Source: Salinibacterium sp.
Lineage (GTDB): Bacteria > Actinomycetota > Actinomycetes > Actinomycetales > Microbacteriaceae
Assembly (NCBI GenBank): GCA_015234465.1
Contig: JADGNA010000002.1
Location: 1 to 52,023 of the forward strand
Reading direction: 5' to 3'
Length of the DNA stretch: 52,023 bases
The first letter of the stretch is position 1. Every line of letters begins with the position of its first letter. A program made the translations under genes and the position numbers. The notes under the pieces were generated by a model. That model was not told the DNA's origin. It ran no database searches and saw only the letters and a program-made list of their open reading frames with translations. This document shows positions 1 to 8,660 of the stretch, in pieces.

Positions 1-302
<302 letters not shown>

Positions 303-304
303 TC

Positions 305-571
305 ATGGCCTCGCTCAAGGTGAGCCTCGTCTCAGCTGACAGCGAAGTGTGGACCGGCACGGCCCGCATGGTGGTGGCACGCACGACGGAGGGTGAGATC
401 GGTATCCTCCCCGGCCACGAGCCCATGCTGGCGATCCTTGGTGCAGGCGCTGTGCGGGTGACGCTCGAGGACGGTGGCAGCATCGCGGCAGACGCGGCGG
501 ATGGCTTCCTCTCCGTCGAGAACGACACCATCACGATCGTGGCGCGCCACGCGGCGCTCACGAACGCCTGA
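305..571 (+). CDS. atpC: F1F0 ATP synthase subunit epsilon (short form)
   Basis: Predicted 88-residue epsilon subunit, the rotor-stalk protein that couples F1 to F0. It starts at the ATG 2 nt after atpD; a longer open frame from 272 would overlap atpD and is not needed. The sequence covers the N-terminal beta-sandwich: LKVSLVSADSEVW, GEIGILPGHEPMLAIL and a final VENDTITIVARHAA. It ends where that domain ends. The C-terminal pair of helices found in the roughly 130-residue E. coli protein, which can inhibit ATP hydrolysis, is absent. Short epsilon subunits are common in related actinobacteria, so this is probably a lineage trait and not a truncation. Last gene of the atp operon. Confidence 0.95.
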   Translation: MASLKVSLVSADSEVWTGTARMVVARTTEGEIGILPGHEPMLAILGAGAVRVTLEDGGSIAADAADGFLSVENDTITIVARHAALTNA

Positions 572-599
572 TCCAACTCCGTCACACGCCCCAGCGTCG

Positions 600-1367
600 A
601 TGCTGCTGATCCTTCCTCCCTCCGAGTCCAAGTACCCCGGAGGGGAAGAGGGAACAGCGCTCGACCTGGGGCGTTTGTCGTTCCCCGAGCTGCAGGCGCC
701 CCGCGAGACCGTGCTCGATGCCCTCGCCGAGCTCGCGCGCGACGTCGACGCAATGGCCCTCGCGCTCAAGGTGGGGCCCGGGCTCCGCGGCGAGATCGAG
801 CGCAACCGCGAAGTGCGGAGTTCCGCAACCACCCCCGCGATTGACCGGTTCACCGGGGTGCTCTTCGACGCCCTCGACGCGCCCACGCTCGACCAGCAGC
901 AGCGCGAGTTCGCCTCGGCCACGATCGCGATTCACTCCGCCCTGTTCGGGCTCGTGGGAGCTGGCGACCCGATCCCGGCCTACCGCCTCTCGCACGACTC
1001 CAAGCTGCCCGGCATCTCGCTCAAGCGCGTGTGGGCCAAGGTCATCGGCGAAGCGCTTTCGCAGCGGGAGGGCATCATCCTCGACCTTCGGTCCGAGGCC
1101 TACGCGGCGCTCGGCCCGATCCCGCGGGGGCCCGATGCCCGCTTCGTGCGGGTTGTCGCGGATGACGCAGATGGGCGCCGGCGCGCGCTCAACCACTTCA
1201 ACAAGAAGGGCAAGGGCGAGTTCGTGCGGGCGTTCCTCGAGGACCAGCCGAACATCCGCACCCTAGACGAACTCTGCGAGTGGTCGGCGGCCGCCGGATT
1301 CCCGCTCGAGCCCGGCCGTGAGGGCGAACTCGAACTCGTGGTGCGCAACAGCCTCGCAGCCGCCTGA
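600..1367 (+). CDS. yaaA: YaaA family peroxide stress protein (UPF0246/DUF328)
   Basis: Predicted 255-residue cytoplasmic protein. The start at the ATG at 600 gives the hallmark YaaA N-terminus MLLILPPSESK. The longer open frame from 474 would overlap atpC and is rejected. Further family-like segments are SALFGLVGAGDPIPAYRLS in the middle and FNKKGKGEFVRAFLE near the C-terminus. E. coli YaaA limits intracellular iron and oxidative DNA damage during peroxide stress and has been described as a DNA-binding protein; that role is carried over by family only. It lies 28 nt after atpC on the same strand and may be read through from the atp operon. It converges with the GH2 gene, with only 10 nt between the two stop codons. 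Confidence 0.88.
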   Translation: MLLILPPSESKYPGGEEGTALDLGRLSFPELQAPRETVLDALAELARDVDAMALALKVGPGLRGEIERNREVRSSATTPAIDRFTGVLFDALDAPTLDQQQREFASATIAIHSALFGLVGAGDPIPAYRLSHDSKLPGISLKRVWAKVIGEALSQREGIILDLRSEAYAALGPIPRGPDARFVRVVADDADGRRRALNHFNKKGKGEFVRAFLEDQPNIRTLDELCEWSAAAGFPLEPGREGELELVVRNSLAAA

Positions 1368-1377
1368 GCGCCGCTCC

Positions 1378-3210
1378 TCAGCTGGCGTCGCCGCGCACGA
1401 TCGCCGCGATCGTCTCGGCTGGCAGCTTGGGGATGCGGCGGGCATCCGTCAGCCCGTTGGCCTCCTGCAGGGTGTCGGTGAGTTGCGTGTAGCAGAAACC
1501 GGCCAGCGCGCTGCTGGACTGTAGCGCGGCGAAGAGCTCCCGCAGGCGTCTCTCGAAGTCAGCCTCGTCTGTCGCAATGCTGTAGCCCCACGTGCGGTTC
1601 TCTTCGCCGGGTGCGAAGGAGACGCCGCCGAACTCCGTCACCATGACGGGAACATCTTCCCTCTGCGGCGCCACCGACATGCGGCGCCCGGCCGGGCCGA
1701 CGGCGTGGGCCAGCGTCGTGATCGCCTCAGCATCGCCATAGCGCTGGCGGAGCTCGTCACCCGAGGCTGAGTAGTCGTGCACCGTGAGCAGGTCCGAACC
1801 CACGTGCTCCCAGCCGTCGTTGCTCACGACGAGCCGCTCCGGGTCGAGTGCCTTGCTGAGGTGGTAGAGCGCCTGCGCGAAGTGGCGCTGGGCGGGGTCG
1901 TGGGCGATGTGCTGGACCCCCCAGCTCTCGTTGGTCGGCACCCACGTGACGATGCAGGGGTGAGAGCGGTCGCGATCCACGATCGCCATCCACTCGCTCG
2001 TCGTGCGCTCGACGCTGCGGGCGGAGTACTCGAAGGGGCTGCCCAGCTCGCCCCAGACCAGCAACCCCAAGCGATCGGCCCAGTAGAGCATCCTGGGGTC
2101 CTCCGCCTTCTCGTGCAGGCGCGCGGCGTTGAAGCCGAGCTCCTTCATGAGGGCGACCTCGTCTCGGAGGGCGTCGGCGCTGGGGGCGGCGAGGTGGGAC
2201 TCGGGCCAGTACCCCTGCGAGAGCACCGAGCGCACGTAGTAGGGGCGGTCATTGAGCAGGAAGCGGCCATCCGCCTCGGCCAGACTGCGCAGGCCGAGGT
2301 AGGAGTCGACGACGTCCACGACGACGCCAGCCTGGTCGAGCAGGCTGACGCGCGCGTCGATCAAGCGGGGGTGCTCCGGCGACCACAGCAGGTGTTCGTA
2401 GGCCTGGCCGTTGACCTGGCGGGGGAGTTCGCACGAGGTGGTGCTGCGGGGTTCCGCTGCCTCGTACTCGAGTGCGGCGAGTCGCTCACCCTCGTAACTC
2501 AGCTCCACTCGTACCCGATGGGTGTCGCGGGGCCGGGCGTCGAGTTCGAGCTCGAGTCGCACGCTCGCGGAGGGGATGTCGCTGCGCCAGTGCACCTTGC
2601 GGATGCTGGTCGGCGGAACGGCCTCGAGCCAGACGGGCTGCCAGATGCCGGTCGTGCGGTGATACCAGATGACGTGGGGCTGCTCGAGCCAGTCCTGCTT
2701 GCCGCGGGGCTGGCCGACATCGTGAGGGTCGTCCTCGGCGCGCACGACGAGCGCGGCGGAGCGCCCGCCGAGGATCTCGGCCACCTGTGCGGGGGGCAGT
2801 TCGAACGCGAAGGGACTCTGGCCGCCCTCGTGCGCGCCGAGCATCCGGCCGTCGAGCCAGGCCGTCGCGCGGTAGTCGACTGCGCCGAAGTGCAGCAGCA
2901 CGCGCTCGCCCGTCGCGCCGTGCCCCGCGTTGCGGAGATCGTCGGCGGTGACCTCGCGCCGGTACCAGACAACGGGATGGAAACCGGTATCGCCGATTCC
3001 GGATGCCTCGGACTCCGGCGGGAAGGGCACCCGGATGGTGCGTGGGTACTCGGTGCCGGGCTCGAACCACGACTCCCGCAGGCCGATGTCGGCGTCGTCG
3101 TGGGCGAAGTCCCACTCGCCGTCGAGGCTCGCCCAATGCTCCCGCGTGAGCTGCGGACGGGGGTGGAGTGGCTCGCCCGGAGTGGCTTCCGGTGTGGTGC
3201 TGGCGTGCAT
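1378..3210 (-). CDS. Glycoside hydrolase family 2 (beta-galactosidase/beta-glucuronidase type)
   Basis: About 610 residues, with no obvious signal peptide, so probably cytoplasmic and acting on sugars brought in by the nearby ABC importer. Order: N-terminal jelly-roll sugar-binding domain (YPRTIRVPFPPES, VWYRREV, HFGAVDYRATAWLDG), central Ig-like sandwich, then a TIM barrel. Candidate acid/base is Glu428 in WVPTNESWG and candidate nucleophile is Glu526 in VMVTEFGG, both as expected for GH2. I use the ATG at 3210 because an AGGA (plus-strand 3218-3221) stands 7 nt before it. The upstream ATG at 3228 would lie 1 nt from the LacI operator and has no room for a ribosome site. Exact substrate cannot be read from sequence; beta-galactoside, glucuronide or mannoside are all possible. 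Confidence 0.88.
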   Translation of the reverse strand: MHASTTPEATPGEPLHPRPQLTREHWASLDGEWDFAHDDADIGLRESWFEPGTEYPRTIRVPFPPESEASGIGDTGFHPVVWYRREVTADDLRNAGHGATGERVLLHFGAVDYRATAWLDGRMLGAHEGGQSPFAFELPPAQVAEILGGRSAALVVRAEDDPHDVGQPRGKQDWLEQPHVIWYHRTTGIWQPVWLEAVPPTSIRKVHWRSDIPSASVRLELELDARPRDTHRVRVELSYEGERLAALEYEAAEPRSTTSCELPRQVNGQAYEHLLWSPEHPRLIDARVSLLDQAGVVVDVVDSYLGLRSLAEADGRFLLNDRPYYVRSVLSQGYWPESHLAAPSADALRDEVALMKELGFNAARLHEKAEDPRMLYWADRLGLLVWGELGSPFEYSARSVERTTSEWMAIVDRDRSHPCIVTWVPTNESWGVQHIAHDPAQRHFAQALYHLSKALDPERLVVSNDGWEHVGSDLLTVHDYSASGDELRQRYGDAEAITTLAHAVGPAGRRMSVAPQREDVPVMVTEFGGVSFAPGEENRTWGYSIATDEADFERRLRELFAALQSSSALAGFCYTQLTDTLQEANGLTDARRIPKLPAETIAAIVRGDAS

Positions 3211-3229
3211 CTGCACATCCTGACCCATC

Positions 3230-3245
3230 TTTGCAGCGCTGTAAA
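3230..3245. promoter_or_regulatory. LacI-type operator in front of the GH2 gene
   Basis: TTTGCAGCGCTGTAAA, an imperfect 16-bp palindrome with the central GCGC expected of LacI-family operators. Read on the minus strand it shares the first 12 bases with the second site at 4384-4399. It lies just upstream of the GH2 start in the short gap between lacI and the GH2 gene, so binding there would block GH2 transcription. Confidence 0.8.
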
Positions 3246-3282
3246 GACTTCGCCTGCTGCGAGGCTGCCGGGCGGGCGCGGT

Positions 3283-4296
3283 TCAGGCGAGGGGCGGGGC
3301 GCTGGCGCGGAGGGCGAGCGAGTGCGGCACGATGCGGTGACGGCCCACGCCGACGTGGCCCTCCATGCGCTCGATCAGCAGCTCGAGCGCGACCCGCGCG
3401 AGCTGCTGCTTGTCGGGCGCGACGGAGGTGAGGGAGGGGTGGGTGTAGGTGGCGAGCGCGGTGTCGTCCCAGCCGATAAGGGCGACCTCGTTCGGGATGT
3501 CGCAGCCCGCCGCGTGCAACTCCGCCATTGCCCCGACGGCGAACTTGTCATCGCGGCACAGGATTGCGTCGAACTCGAGCCCATCGGCGAGGGCCGCGCG
3601 CACGGCCGCGGCGCTGTCTTCGGGGGAGAAGCCCGCCACGCGCAGCACGAGGCGAGGGTCGGCGTCGATGCCCGCGCCCGAGAGCGCCTCCTGGTAACCG
3701 AGTAGGCGGTGGCGGGTCGAGACCGTGACATCGCCCTCGACCGTGCCGAGGAAGGCGATGCGGCGGCGGCCCATCGCCAGGAGGTGCTCGACGCTCTCCC
3801 GCGCGGCAGCCACGTTGTCGATCATGACGTGGTCGGTCGTGAGGGGAATGGCGGCCTCGCCCAGGAGCACGAGGGGAGTGTCCTTGTGGAGGCGACCGAT
3901 CTCGACGGCCCCCATGCTCACGGGGTGGAAGATGACGCCGTCGACGAGGCCCTCCTCCCTGTCGCGCAGCACGGCGTGCTCGGCATCCGTGTCGCTCAGG
4001 GTCTGCTCGATGAGCACCCGGTAGCCGCGCCTGGCTGCCTCCTCGGCGATGCGGCGTGAAACCTCGGAGAAGTAGGGGTGGTCGATCTCGGGGATGGCGA
4101 GGGCGATCATGCCCGTGCGGCCCGTCGCGAGGCGGCGTGCCGAGAGGTTGGGGCGGTACCCCAGCTCGTCGATCGCCTGCTGCACCCGTTGCCGGGTCTC
4201 GGCGCTGACGTGGGGGTAGTCGTGCACGACGTTGGAGACCGTCTTCATCGATACACCGGCCGCGCGCGCCACGTCGGTGAGTCGCACTCGGGCCAT
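3283..4296 (-). CDS. LacI family transcriptional repressor of the local glycoside locus
   Basis: Predicted 337-residue repressor. An N-terminal LacI helix-turn-helix (LTDVARAAGVSMKTVSNV, residues 6-23) is followed by a hinge with NLSARRLA and a periplasmic-binding-protein-like sugar sensor (MIALAIPEIDHPYFSEV, IGWDDTALATYTHPSLTSV). I start at the ATG at 4296 because GGAG precedes it by 6 nt; an ATG at 4308 would add MEKR. A minus-strand TAGGAT box (plus 4320-4325) could serve as its -10. The gene stands between two matching palindromic operators (3230-3245 and 4384-4399), one for GH2 and one for the ABC-importer operon, so it very likely represses both until a sugar binds. The inducer is unknown. 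Confidence 0.93.
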   Translation of the reverse strand: MARVRLTDVARAAGVSMKTVSNVVHDYPHVSAETRQRVQQAIDELGYRPNLSARRLATGRTGMIALAIPEIDHPYFSEVSRRIAEEAARRGYRVLIEQTLSDTDAEHAVLRDREEGLVDGVIFHPVSMGAVEIGRLHKDTPLVLLGEAAIPLTTDHVMIDNVAAARESVEHLLAMGRRRIAFLGTVEGDVTVSTRHRLLGYQEALSGAGIDADPRLVLRVAGFSPEDSAAAVRAALADGLEFDAILCRDDKFAVGAMAELHAAGCDIPNEVALIGWDDTALATYTHPSLTSVAPDKQQLARVALELLIERMEGHVGVGRHRIVPHSLALRASAPPLA

Positions 4297-4372
4297 TCGC
4301 TTCTCCATGGGTCACACCGATCCTAGGGGTGGTGCTGCCGGATGCCGCAGCATCACGATTCGCCGAGAGGCC

Positions 4373-4401
4373 TTGCCATGCAGTTTACAGCGCTGTACGT
4401 T
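4373..4401 (+). promoter_or_regulatory. Sigma70-type promoter of the sugar ABC operon
   Basis: TTGCCA (-35, 4373-4378) and TACGTT (-10, 4396-4401) with an exact 17-bp spacer, about 75 bp before the binding-protein start. The spacer and -10 overlap the LacI operator, a classic repression layout. Confidence 0.65.
4384..4399. promoter_or_regulatory. LacI-type operator in the ABC-importer promoter
   Basis: TTTACAGCGCTGTACG carries the palindromic core TACAGCGCTGTA. It matches the GH2-side site, lies between the -35 and -10 boxes of the importer operon, and also sits upstream of lacI itself, allowing autoregulation. Confidence 0.82.
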
Positions 4402-4476
4402 TGCGGCACATCACGATTGCCCCCCGAACGAGTGCCAGTCGCCGAGGTGGGCAACGTCACGTCGAGGAGGACAACG

Positions 4477-5781
4477 ATGTCGAATCCGCAGGCCAGGCCG
4501 CGAAGGCTCGCAGTCGCAGCAGGGGCGGCAGCCCTGCTCATGATCACGGGGTGCTCGGGCGGAGGTGCCGGTCCCCAGGGTGCCGCCCCAGAATTCACGG
4601 GCGAGTACACGGGCCCCGAGGTCACCCTCTCGTACTGGAACGGCTTCACGGGCGGCGATGGTCCGTTCATGCAGCAGATGGTCGACGAGTTCAATGCGGA
4701 GCACGACAACATCACGGTCGAGTCGAACACTATGCAGTGGGCGGACTTCTACCAGCGGCTTCCTGCGGCGGTCACGGCGGGGGAGGGCCCTGACGTCGGG
4801 GTCATGCACCTCGACCAGCTGGCCACCATGGCAGCCCGCAACGTCATCCTTCCCCTCGACGACCTCGCCGGAGGGCTCGAGCTGACCGAGGACGACTTCA
4901 CCGAGGAGGTGTGGGATGCCGCGATCTACAACGATCAGCGCTACGGCATCCCGCTCGACGTGCACTCACTCGCGATGTACTACAACACCGAGCACTTCGC
5001 GGCGGCGGGCATCACCGAGGCGCCGACGGATGAGGCGTCGTTCGCGGATGCCCTCGCAAAGCTCAAGGCGGCGGGATACGAGCAGCCGTTCTGGATGCCG
5101 AGCCTCTGGCCGGCGCACCTCATGGAGCTGTCTCTGCTCTGGCAGTTCGGCGGCGAGCCGTACTCGCTAGATTCCCCCGAGGCGACCTTCGACTCCGAGG
5201 CAGGAGTGCAGGGACTCACCTGGATGCGCTCGATGGTCGACGAGGGTTACAGCCCGAGCGACGTCGCGGCTGACTCCCAGTACATTGCCTTCAAGAACGG
5301 CGAGACATCCATCACCTGGGACGGCATCTGGCAGATCAACGACCTGACCGATTCGGGCCTCCCATTCGCGGCCGCGCCGATTCCAACGATCGGTGACGAG
5401 CCGGCCGTGTGGGCCAACTCGCACCACTTCTTCCTTCCCCGCCAGGACGACGAGGACAAACTGGCGGCGGCGCAGGTCTTCATCGCCTGGATGAGCGAGC
5501 ACTCGGGCGACTGGGCGGGCTCCGGCCTGATCCCGGCACGCCTCTCGGTGCGCGACAGCGGCGTGCTCGACGGAATGGTGCAGCAGACGATCGCGGAACA
5601 GATCGACAACATGCGGTTCCTCCCGCCCATCCCGGGCATCGGAAGCGTGCAGGTCGAGACGCTCGAGATCGCGGTGAGCTCGGCGGTGCTCGGCCAGCAG
5701 ACGCCGGAGGAAGCGCTCAGCAGTGCGGCCGATGAGGCGGCCGAACTGATGGAGGAAAACGAAGCGGCGTTCGGCGGATAG
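4477..5781 (+). CDS. Sugar ABC transporter substrate-binding lipoprotein
   Basis: Predicted 434-residue extracellular solute-binding protein of the MalE-like family 1. The start at 4477 has a strong ribosome site (GAGGAGG, 4464-4470). The longer open frame from 4342 would run through the operator and promoter. A basic N-terminus and hydrophobic stretch lead to lipobox MITGC with lipidated Cys26, then a Gly-rich linker. The mature part begins VTLSYWNGFTGGDGPFMQQMVDEFN, typical of oligosaccharide binders. It feeds sugar to the two permeases encoded directly downstream. No ATPase gene lies in this operon, so a shared MsiK-type ATPase elsewhere is probably used, as is usual for actinobacterial sugar importers. 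Confidence 0.93.
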   Translation: MSNPQARPRRLAVAAGAAALLMITGCSGGGAGPQGAAPEFTGEYTGPEVTLSYWNGFTGGDGPFMQQMVDEFNAEHDNITVESNTMQWADFYQRLPAAVTAGEGPDVGVMHLDQLATMAARNVILPLDDLAGGLELTEDDFTEEVWDAAIYNDQRYGIPLDVHSLAMYYNTEHFAAAGITEAPTDEASFADALAKLKAAGYEQPFWMPSLWPAHLMELSLLWQFGGEPYSLDSPEATFDSEAGVQGLTWMRSMVDEGYSPSDVAADSQYIAFKNGETSITWDGIWQINDLTDSGLPFAAAPIPTIGDEPAVWANSHHFFLPRQDDEDKLAAAQVFIAWMSEHSGDWAGSGLIPARLSVRDSGVLDGMVQQTIAEQIDNMRFLPPIPGIGSVQVETLEIAVSSAVLGQQTPEEALSSAADEAAELMEENEAAFGG

Positions 5782-5787
5782 TCGGCC

Positions 5788-6762
5788 ATGGTGATGACGA
5801 TCGAGCGGGGCGTCCGGGACGTCTCCCGGGCCCCCCGCTCCCGCCGAGGCGGTGTCGCGCACCGGCTGACGCCGTGGTTCTTCCTCCTGCCCTATCTCGT
5901 GCTGTTCGGGGGGTTCGTCGTGCTCCCTGCCGTGCTGGGCCTGTGGATCAGCCTGCACCGCTGGGACTACACGATGCCGGTGCAGCCCTTCGTGGGCATC
6001 GAGAACTACATCGCGCTCTTCAATCCGGAGTCGCGCACCTCAGGGCTCTTCTGGAACTCCATGCGCGCGACGGGCATCTTCACGCTCTTCAGCGTGCCGT
6101 TGCTGCTTGTGATCCCGCTCGGGGTCGCGCTGCTCATGAACCGCAAGTTCCCCGGCCGCAACTTCTTCCGGGCCATCTACTTCGCCCCCTACGTCTTGGG
6201 CGTCGCGGTCATCGGCGTCATGTGGCGCTACCTGCTCGACAACAACATCGGGCTCGTCAACTACATGCTGGGCACCGTCGGACTGCCGGATGACACGGCG
6301 TGGACGACCTCGGTGCCCGCCGCCTGGGTCGCGCTCGTGGGCGTCACGGTGTGGTGGACGCTCGGCTACAACTCGGTCATCTACCTGGCCGCGCTGCAGG
6401 ATGTGCCGGCGGAACTCTACGAAGCGGCGAAGGTCGACGGGGCGAACAAGTGGCAGCAGTTCGTGCACGTGACGCTGCCTGGCCTGCGCCCGATCCTCTC
6501 CTTCGTGACGATCATCACCCTCATCGCCTCCGCCAACATGTTCGGACAGTCCTACCTCATGACGGAGGGAGGTCCCGGCCGCGAGACGCGCACGGCGATC
6601 TACCAGATCGCCGAGACGGGCCTTCGCAACTTCCAGATGGGATCGGCGGCCGCGATGAGTTACGTGCTCACGCTGTTCCTCATCGTCCTGAGCGTCATCG
6701 TCTTCTGGCTCTTCAGGGAACGCAAGGAGAAGCAGGTCAGCACGAGGGAGGCCCAGCGATGA
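5788..6762 (+). CDS. Sugar ABC transporter permease, MalF type
   Basis: Predicted 324-residue inner-membrane permease with about six transmembrane helices. The first (WFFLLPYLVLFGGFVVLPAV) follows a short basic cytoplasmic N-terminus. The coupling-helix motif EAAKVDGANKWQQFVHVTLPGLRP, the EAA loop that docks on the ATPase, is near residue 215. It starts 6 nt after the binding-protein gene and its TGA overlaps the next permease start (ATGA), so the two subunits are translationally coupled and should form a heterodimeric channel. The substrate is inferred to be an oligosaccharide because of the GH43 and GH2 neighbours. Confidence 0.93.
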   Translation: MVMTIERGVRDVSRAPRSRRGGVAHRLTPWFFLLPYLVLFGGFVVLPAVLGLWISLHRWDYTMPVQPFVGIENYIALFNPESRTSGLFWNSMRATGIFTLFSVPLLLVIPLGVALLMNRKFPGRNFFRAIYFAPYVLGVAVIGVMWRYLLDNNIGLVNYMLGTVGLPDDTAWTTSVPAAWVALVGVTVWWTLGYNSVIYLAALQDVPAELYEAAKVDGANKWQQFVHVTLPGLRPILSFVTIITLIASANMFGQSYLMTEGGPGRETRTAIYQIAETGLRNFQMGSAAAMSYVLTLFLIVLSVIVFWLFRERKEKQVSTREAQR

Positions 6763-7649
6763 CGGCGACGAGGGTGATCGTGACTAGTGGGGCAGGGGCG
6801 CCCGCCCGGCGCCCGAGCACCCCGGCGCAGAAGACGAAGTCTGTCGTTCGCCTCATCGTGCTGTCGGTCATCGCGCTGATCTTCGCGAGCCCGCTCGTCT
6901 TCATGATCGTGACGTCGTTCAAGACGAGGGCGGATGCCACGGGCATCCCGCCGACGTGGATTCCGAACCCGTTCTCGCTGCAGGCCTACGAGACGATCTT
7001 CTCTGCCAACGCGACGCCCGTGCTGGTCTGGTTCGGCAACAGCATGCTCGCGGCCGCCTGTAACTCGGCCATCGTCGTCATCACGGCGTCGCTCGCCGCC
7101 TATCCGCTCGCGCGGATGCAGTTCCGCGGCAAGAACATCGTGCTCGCGGTCGTCATCGGCACCCTCCTCGTGCCGCCCGTGATCCTGATCATCCCGAACT
7201 ACCTGATCGTCAGTGAGCTTGGGTGGCTCAACACCCTCGTCGCTGTGATCGTGCCCACCGCGGCATCCGCGTTCGGGGTCTTCTTCATGCGGCAGTTCTT
7301 CTTGAGCCTGCCGATCGAGCTTGAGGAGGCGGCTCTCCTCGACGGCGCGAACCGCTTCGTGATCTTCACGCGCGTCGTGCTGCCCCTTGCCCGGCCCGCA
7401 CTCGCCACGCTCGCGCTCCTCGCGTTCCTGTCGAACTGGAACGACTTCCTGTGGCCCGTCTACGTGCTGTTCAGCCCCGAGATGCAAACCCTGCCCGCCG
7501 GCCTCTCGACGCTCCAGTCGGCCAACACCGTGCGCTATGACCTCCTCATGGCGGGTGCCGTGATCGCGAGCGTGCCGGTGCTCATCCTCTTCGTCTTCCT
7601 GCAGCGCTTCATCATCGAGGGCGTCGCGCGCTCCGGGGTCAAGGGGTGA
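6759..7649 (+). CDS. Sugar ABC transporter permease, MalG type
   Basis: Predicted 296-residue permease. The ATG at 6759 overlaps the previous stop by 4 bp; the open frame from 6300 is an upstream extension inside the MalF-type gene. A cytoplasmic tail of about 25 residues precedes the first helix (LIVLSVIALIFASPLVFMI). The EAA loop is visible as EEAALLDGANRFVIFTRVVLPLARPAL, and the FLSNWNDFLWP segment downstream is typical of MalG-type carbohydrate permeases. Partner of the upstream MalF-type subunit. The GH43 gene starts inside its stop codon (GTGA). Confidence 0.93.
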   Translation: MTATRVIVTSGAGAPARRPSTPAQKTKSVVRLIVLSVIALIFASPLVFMIVTSFKTRADATGIPPTWIPNPFSLQAYETIFSANATPVLVWFGNSMLAAACNSAIVVITASLAAYPLARMQFRGKNIVLAVVIGTLLVPPVILIIPNYLIVSELGWLNTLVAVIVPTAASAFGVFFMRQFFLSLPIELEEAALLDGANRFVIFTRVVLPLARPALATLALLAFLSNWNDFLWPVYVLFSPEMQTLPAGLSTLQSANTVRYDLLMAGAVIASVPVLILFVFLQRFIIEGVARSGVKG

Positions 7650-8635
7650 GCGGCGTGCGCCGGATGCGACGGGGCGCCGCGCTGCTCGCGGCGGCGGGCC
7701 TGCTGCTCACCGGATGCGCGGCATCCGAATCCCCCGCAGGCGAGACGGAGGAGCCGGCCTCACGGATGCTGCAGCCCGTCATCAAGGCGAACTTCCCCGA
7801 CCCCGATGTGCTCGAGGTCGACGGCCGCTACTACGCCTACGCGACGAACGACAACGCGAAGAACGTGCAGTTCGCGACATCCGACGACCTCGAGGAGTGG
7901 GAGGTGCAGGGCGCGGACGCCTTGCCGGAGCTGCCCTCGTGGATCATCCCGGGCAAGACCTGGGCGCCAGAGGTCTCGCAGGTCGGTGAAGCCTTCGTCA
8001 TGTACTTCACGGCGAGCAACTTCTCGCCCTCGGTGCAGTGCATCGGCGTCGCGACGGCGGATGCGCCGGAGGGACCTTTCGAGGTCGTGGGTGGGTCGAT
8101 GCTCGTGTGCCCGGAGGAGGAGGGCGGGGCGATCGATGCGTCGACGGCGATGGTCGCTGGCCAGTTGCACCTCGTCTGGAAGAACGACGGCAATTGCTGT
8201 GGTCTCGACACCTGGCTGCAGGCGGCGCCGCTCACGGCCGACGGCCTCGCGCTGGCTGGCGCGCCCGCGCGTCTCATCAAGCAGGACCTCGAGTGGGAGG
8301 GTGACCTTGTCGAGGCGCCGACGATCCTCGAGCGGGACGGCCAGCTCGTGCTGCTCTACTCCGCCAACAGCTACGGGGACGATCGCTACGCGATCGGCGC
8401 GGCGACGGCGCCCGCGCTGGAGGGCCCCTGGACCAAGTTCGAGCAGCCGGTGCTGAGCACGACCGTCGCGGACGCCCGGCTCCTCGGGCCCGGTGGGCAG
8501 GACGTGGTGGCGGGCCCGGATGGCGATGTGCTCGTCTTCCACGGCTGGGACCCCGCGTTCAGTTATCGGGCCATGTTCACGCTCCCGCTCGAGTGGGATG
8601 GCGCGCGTCCCGTTCCCGTGCTCGACGGCGAATGA
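7646..8635 (+). CDS. Glycoside hydrolase family 43-type lipoprotein
   Basis: Predicted 329-residue secreted five-bladed beta-propeller glycosidase. The GTG at 7646 overlaps the permease stop; a second GTG at 7655 is possible. Signal peptide and lipobox LLLTGC (Cys24) would anchor it outside the membrane. GH43-like features: NFPDPDV near residue 50 (candidate general base Asp52), TWAPEV near residue 110, an IDAS loop near residue 160 and EAPTILERDGQLVLLYS (candidate acid Glu) near residue 222. Families of this type cleave arabinosides or xylosides. Its position as last gene of the importer operon suggests it trims oligosaccharides at the cell surface before uptake, while GH2 acts inside. The exact activity is not readable. 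Confidence 0.85.
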   Translation: MSGVRRMRRGAALLAAAGLLLTGCAASESPAGETEEPASRMLQPVIKANFPDPDVLEVDGRYYAYATNDNAKNVQFATSDDLEEWEVQGADALPELPSWIIPGKTWAPEVSQVGEAFVMYFTASNFSPSVQCIGVATADAPEGPFEVVGGSMLVCPEEEGGAIDASTAMVAGQLHLVWKNDGNCCGLDTWLQAAPLTADGLALAGAPARLIKQDLEWEGDLVEAPTILERDGQLVLLYSANSYGDDRYAIGAATAPALEGPWTKFEQPVLSTTVADARLLGPGGQDVVAGPDGDVLVFHGWDPAFSYRAMFTLPLEWDGARPVPVLDGE

Positions 8636-8647
8636 CGCGGGCGTCGA

Positions 8648-8653
8648 TACGAT
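8648..8653 (+). promoter_or_regulatory. -10 box of a leaderless promoter (IclR gene)
   Basis: TACGAT ends 7 nt before the ATG at 8661, which places the expected transcription start at or next to the start codon. There is no ribosome-binding sequence in the gap. Confidence 0.5.
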
Positions 8654-8660
8654 TGGCGGC

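Noticed and set aside
1777-3705. 642-residue plus-strand open frame opposite GH2 and lacI
   Set aside because: Shadow of high-GC codon bias opposite genes with clear motifs; no recognisable domain.
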